Shown: positions 5,983 through 6,693 of the stretch, piece after piece
Layout of the letters: every line of letters begins with the position of its first letter
Position numbering within the stretch: the stretch's first letter is position 1
From: Lysobacterales bacterium
GTDB lineage: Bacteria; Pseudomonadota; Gammaproteobacteria; Xanthomonadales; SZUA-36
DNA: 6,693 nucleotides
Direction of reading: 5' to 3'
Assembly: GCA_029287515.1 (NCBI GenBank)
Contig: JARFQZ010000372.1
Span: 1-6,693, forward strand
Program-made: the position numbers and the translations under genes
Notes under the pieces: model-generated
What the model was told of the DNA's origin: nothing
Database searches by the model: none
Seen by the model: only the letters and a program-made list of their open reading frames with translations

Positions 5983-6579
5983 TTGAAATTCGCCTGGCTG
6001 ACGATTTTCCTGGTGTGCCTGGCCTGGTCAGGCTGGCAACCGCACGACTATCCGACCTGGTGGCTGGAAGTTTCGCCAGCAATCATAGCTTTGATCGTCC
6101 TGGTTTATACCCGGGATATGTTTCCATTGACGCCGCTTGCCTACGGCCTGATTCTCCTGCACTGCATCATTCTCATGGTGGGCGGCCACTACACTTATGC
6201 CGAGGTTCCGCTGGGTGACTGGATGGCCGAATTGGCAGGTGGTGAACGCAATAATTACGACAAGCTTGGGCATTTCGCGCAGGGCTTTATTCCGGCGATC
6301 GTCATCCGCGAGGTACTGATCCGCAACCGGGTAGTGGCCAGGCGGGGCTGGCTGTCTCTTATCGTCATCAGCATTTGCCTGGCTTTCAGTGCGTTCTATG
6401 AATTGATCGAGTGGTGGGTAGCCCTGCTGAGCGAAGAAGCAGCCGACAGTTTCCTGGGCACGCAGGGTTACGTGTGGGACACCCAGTCAGACATGTTCCT
6501 GGCGTTGGTGGGCGCCGGTATGGCAATCGCCCTTTTGGCCAAAATTCATGACAGGCAAATTCGAATTATTGGATCCTGA
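5983..6579 (+). CDS. yjdF: YjdF-like inner membrane protein (DUF2238)
   Basis: Polytopic inner-membrane protein of 198 aa (E. coli YjdF is about 209), function unknown. Family-typical blocks are GGHYTYAEVPLGDW (67-80), ERNNYDKLGHFAQGF (88-102), AFYELIEWWVALLS (137-150) and GTQGYVWDTQSDM (159-171). Hydrophobic helices lie at about 4-19, 30-43, 51-67, 124-148 and 172-188. The conserved His, Glu and Asp next to membrane segments suggest an active or metal site, which is my inference. The only start that keeps the N-terminal helix and the WSGWxPxDxxTWWLE block is the TTG at 5983, directly after the usp TAA and in the same frame as usp. No separate ribosome site is visible, so translation probably relies on re-initiation after usp. 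The 3' end overlaps the next gene by 32 bp. Confidence 0.9.
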   Translation: MKFAWLTIFLVCLAWSGWQPHDYPTWWLEVSPAIIALIVLVYTRDMFPLTPLAYGLILLHCIILMVGGHYTYAEVPLGDWMAELAGGERNNYDKLGHFAQGFIPAIVIREVLIRNRVVARRGWLSLIVISICLAFSAFYELIEWWVALLSEEAADSFLGTQGYVWDTQSDMFLALVGAGMAIALLAKIHDRQIRIIGS

Positions 6580-6693
6580 CTGCTTCGCATACTACGCCGG
6601 CGTCGTCACGGCGCCAGAAGCCGACTCGATACTGGCATGCCTCCGGAAGGATCTGGATTGGCGGCAGCAGGAGATCACCTTGTTTGGCCGCAG
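6548..6693 (+). CDS. AlkB-like 2OG-Fe(II) dioxygenase, N-terminal fragment cut by window end
   Basis: Only the first 48 codons plus two bases are in the window. They read MTGKFELLDPDC, then AYYAGVVTAPEADSILACL (14-32) and DLDWRQQEITLFGR (35-48). The motif W-R-Q-x-x-I-x-L-F-G-R is the well-known entry to the AlkB / ALKBH2-like dioxygenase fold, which repairs alkylated bases by oxidative demethylation using Fe(II) and 2-oxoglutarate. The metal ligands (HxD...H) and the 2OG-binding Arg would lie beyond the window, so activity cannot be judged. The ATG at 6548 lies 32 bp inside the yjdF-like gene in another frame. There is no clear Shine-Dalgarno, and a TTG at 6569 is an alternative start. Overlap implies co-transcription with usp-yjdF. 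Confidence 0.75.
   Translation, partial: MTGKFELLDPDCFAYYAGVVTAPEADSILACLRKDLDWRQQEITLFGR

Overview
The window looks like ordinary chromosomal DNA from a proteobacterium, most likely a gammaproteobacterium. The grounds are protein resemblance recalled from known families: a DeoA close to the E. coli enzyme, a YjdF-type membrane protein, a UspA subtype common in gammaproteobacteria, and remains of a DUF2288 gene. Genes are densely packed and moderately GC-rich. There is no phage, transposon, CRISPR array, tRNA or rRNA.

Layout, left to right. (1) A minus-strand potassium-channel-like membrane protein (38-694) is divergent from the pyrimidine nucleoside salvage genes deoA (769-2100) and cdd (2093-2512). 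A 74-bp gap between them carries AT-rich -10-like sequences on both strands. (2) Directly after cdd, and coupled to it by ATGA, lie the remains of a DUF2288 gene. Its N- and C-terminal parts are in different frames and the middle appears to be missing. (3) A GC-rich stretch of about 105 bp with two stem-loops separates this from a minus-strand gene for a complete steroid 5-alpha-reductase-type membrane enzyme (2846-3583), strikingly like the animal proteins. (4) Divergent from it across 36 bp is a PepSY-type membrane protein (3620-4375). Its end overlaps the end of a minus-strand zinc-dependent alcohol dehydrogenase (4365-5396 or slightly longer). (5) A plus-strand cluster follows: a universal stress protein (5530-5982), a yjdF-like DUF2238 membrane protein starting with TTG on the base after the usp stop, and the first 48 codons of an AlkB-like 2OG-Fe(II) dioxygenase, cut off by the window end.

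How the genes fit together. Only deoA-cdd has a clear shared pathway: cytidine/deoxycytidine deamination feeds uridine/deoxyuridine, and DeoA phosphorolyses the deoxynucleosides. The usp-yjdF-alkB-like run is probably one transcript by spacing, and a stress or repair theme is possible but unproven. The remaining genes are unrelated single genes in alternating orientation. I found no convincing undescribed multi-gene system. The points most worth a second look are the decayed DUF2288 gene, the eukaryote-like 5-alpha-reductase, and the unusually tight usp/yjdF/alkB-like junctions.
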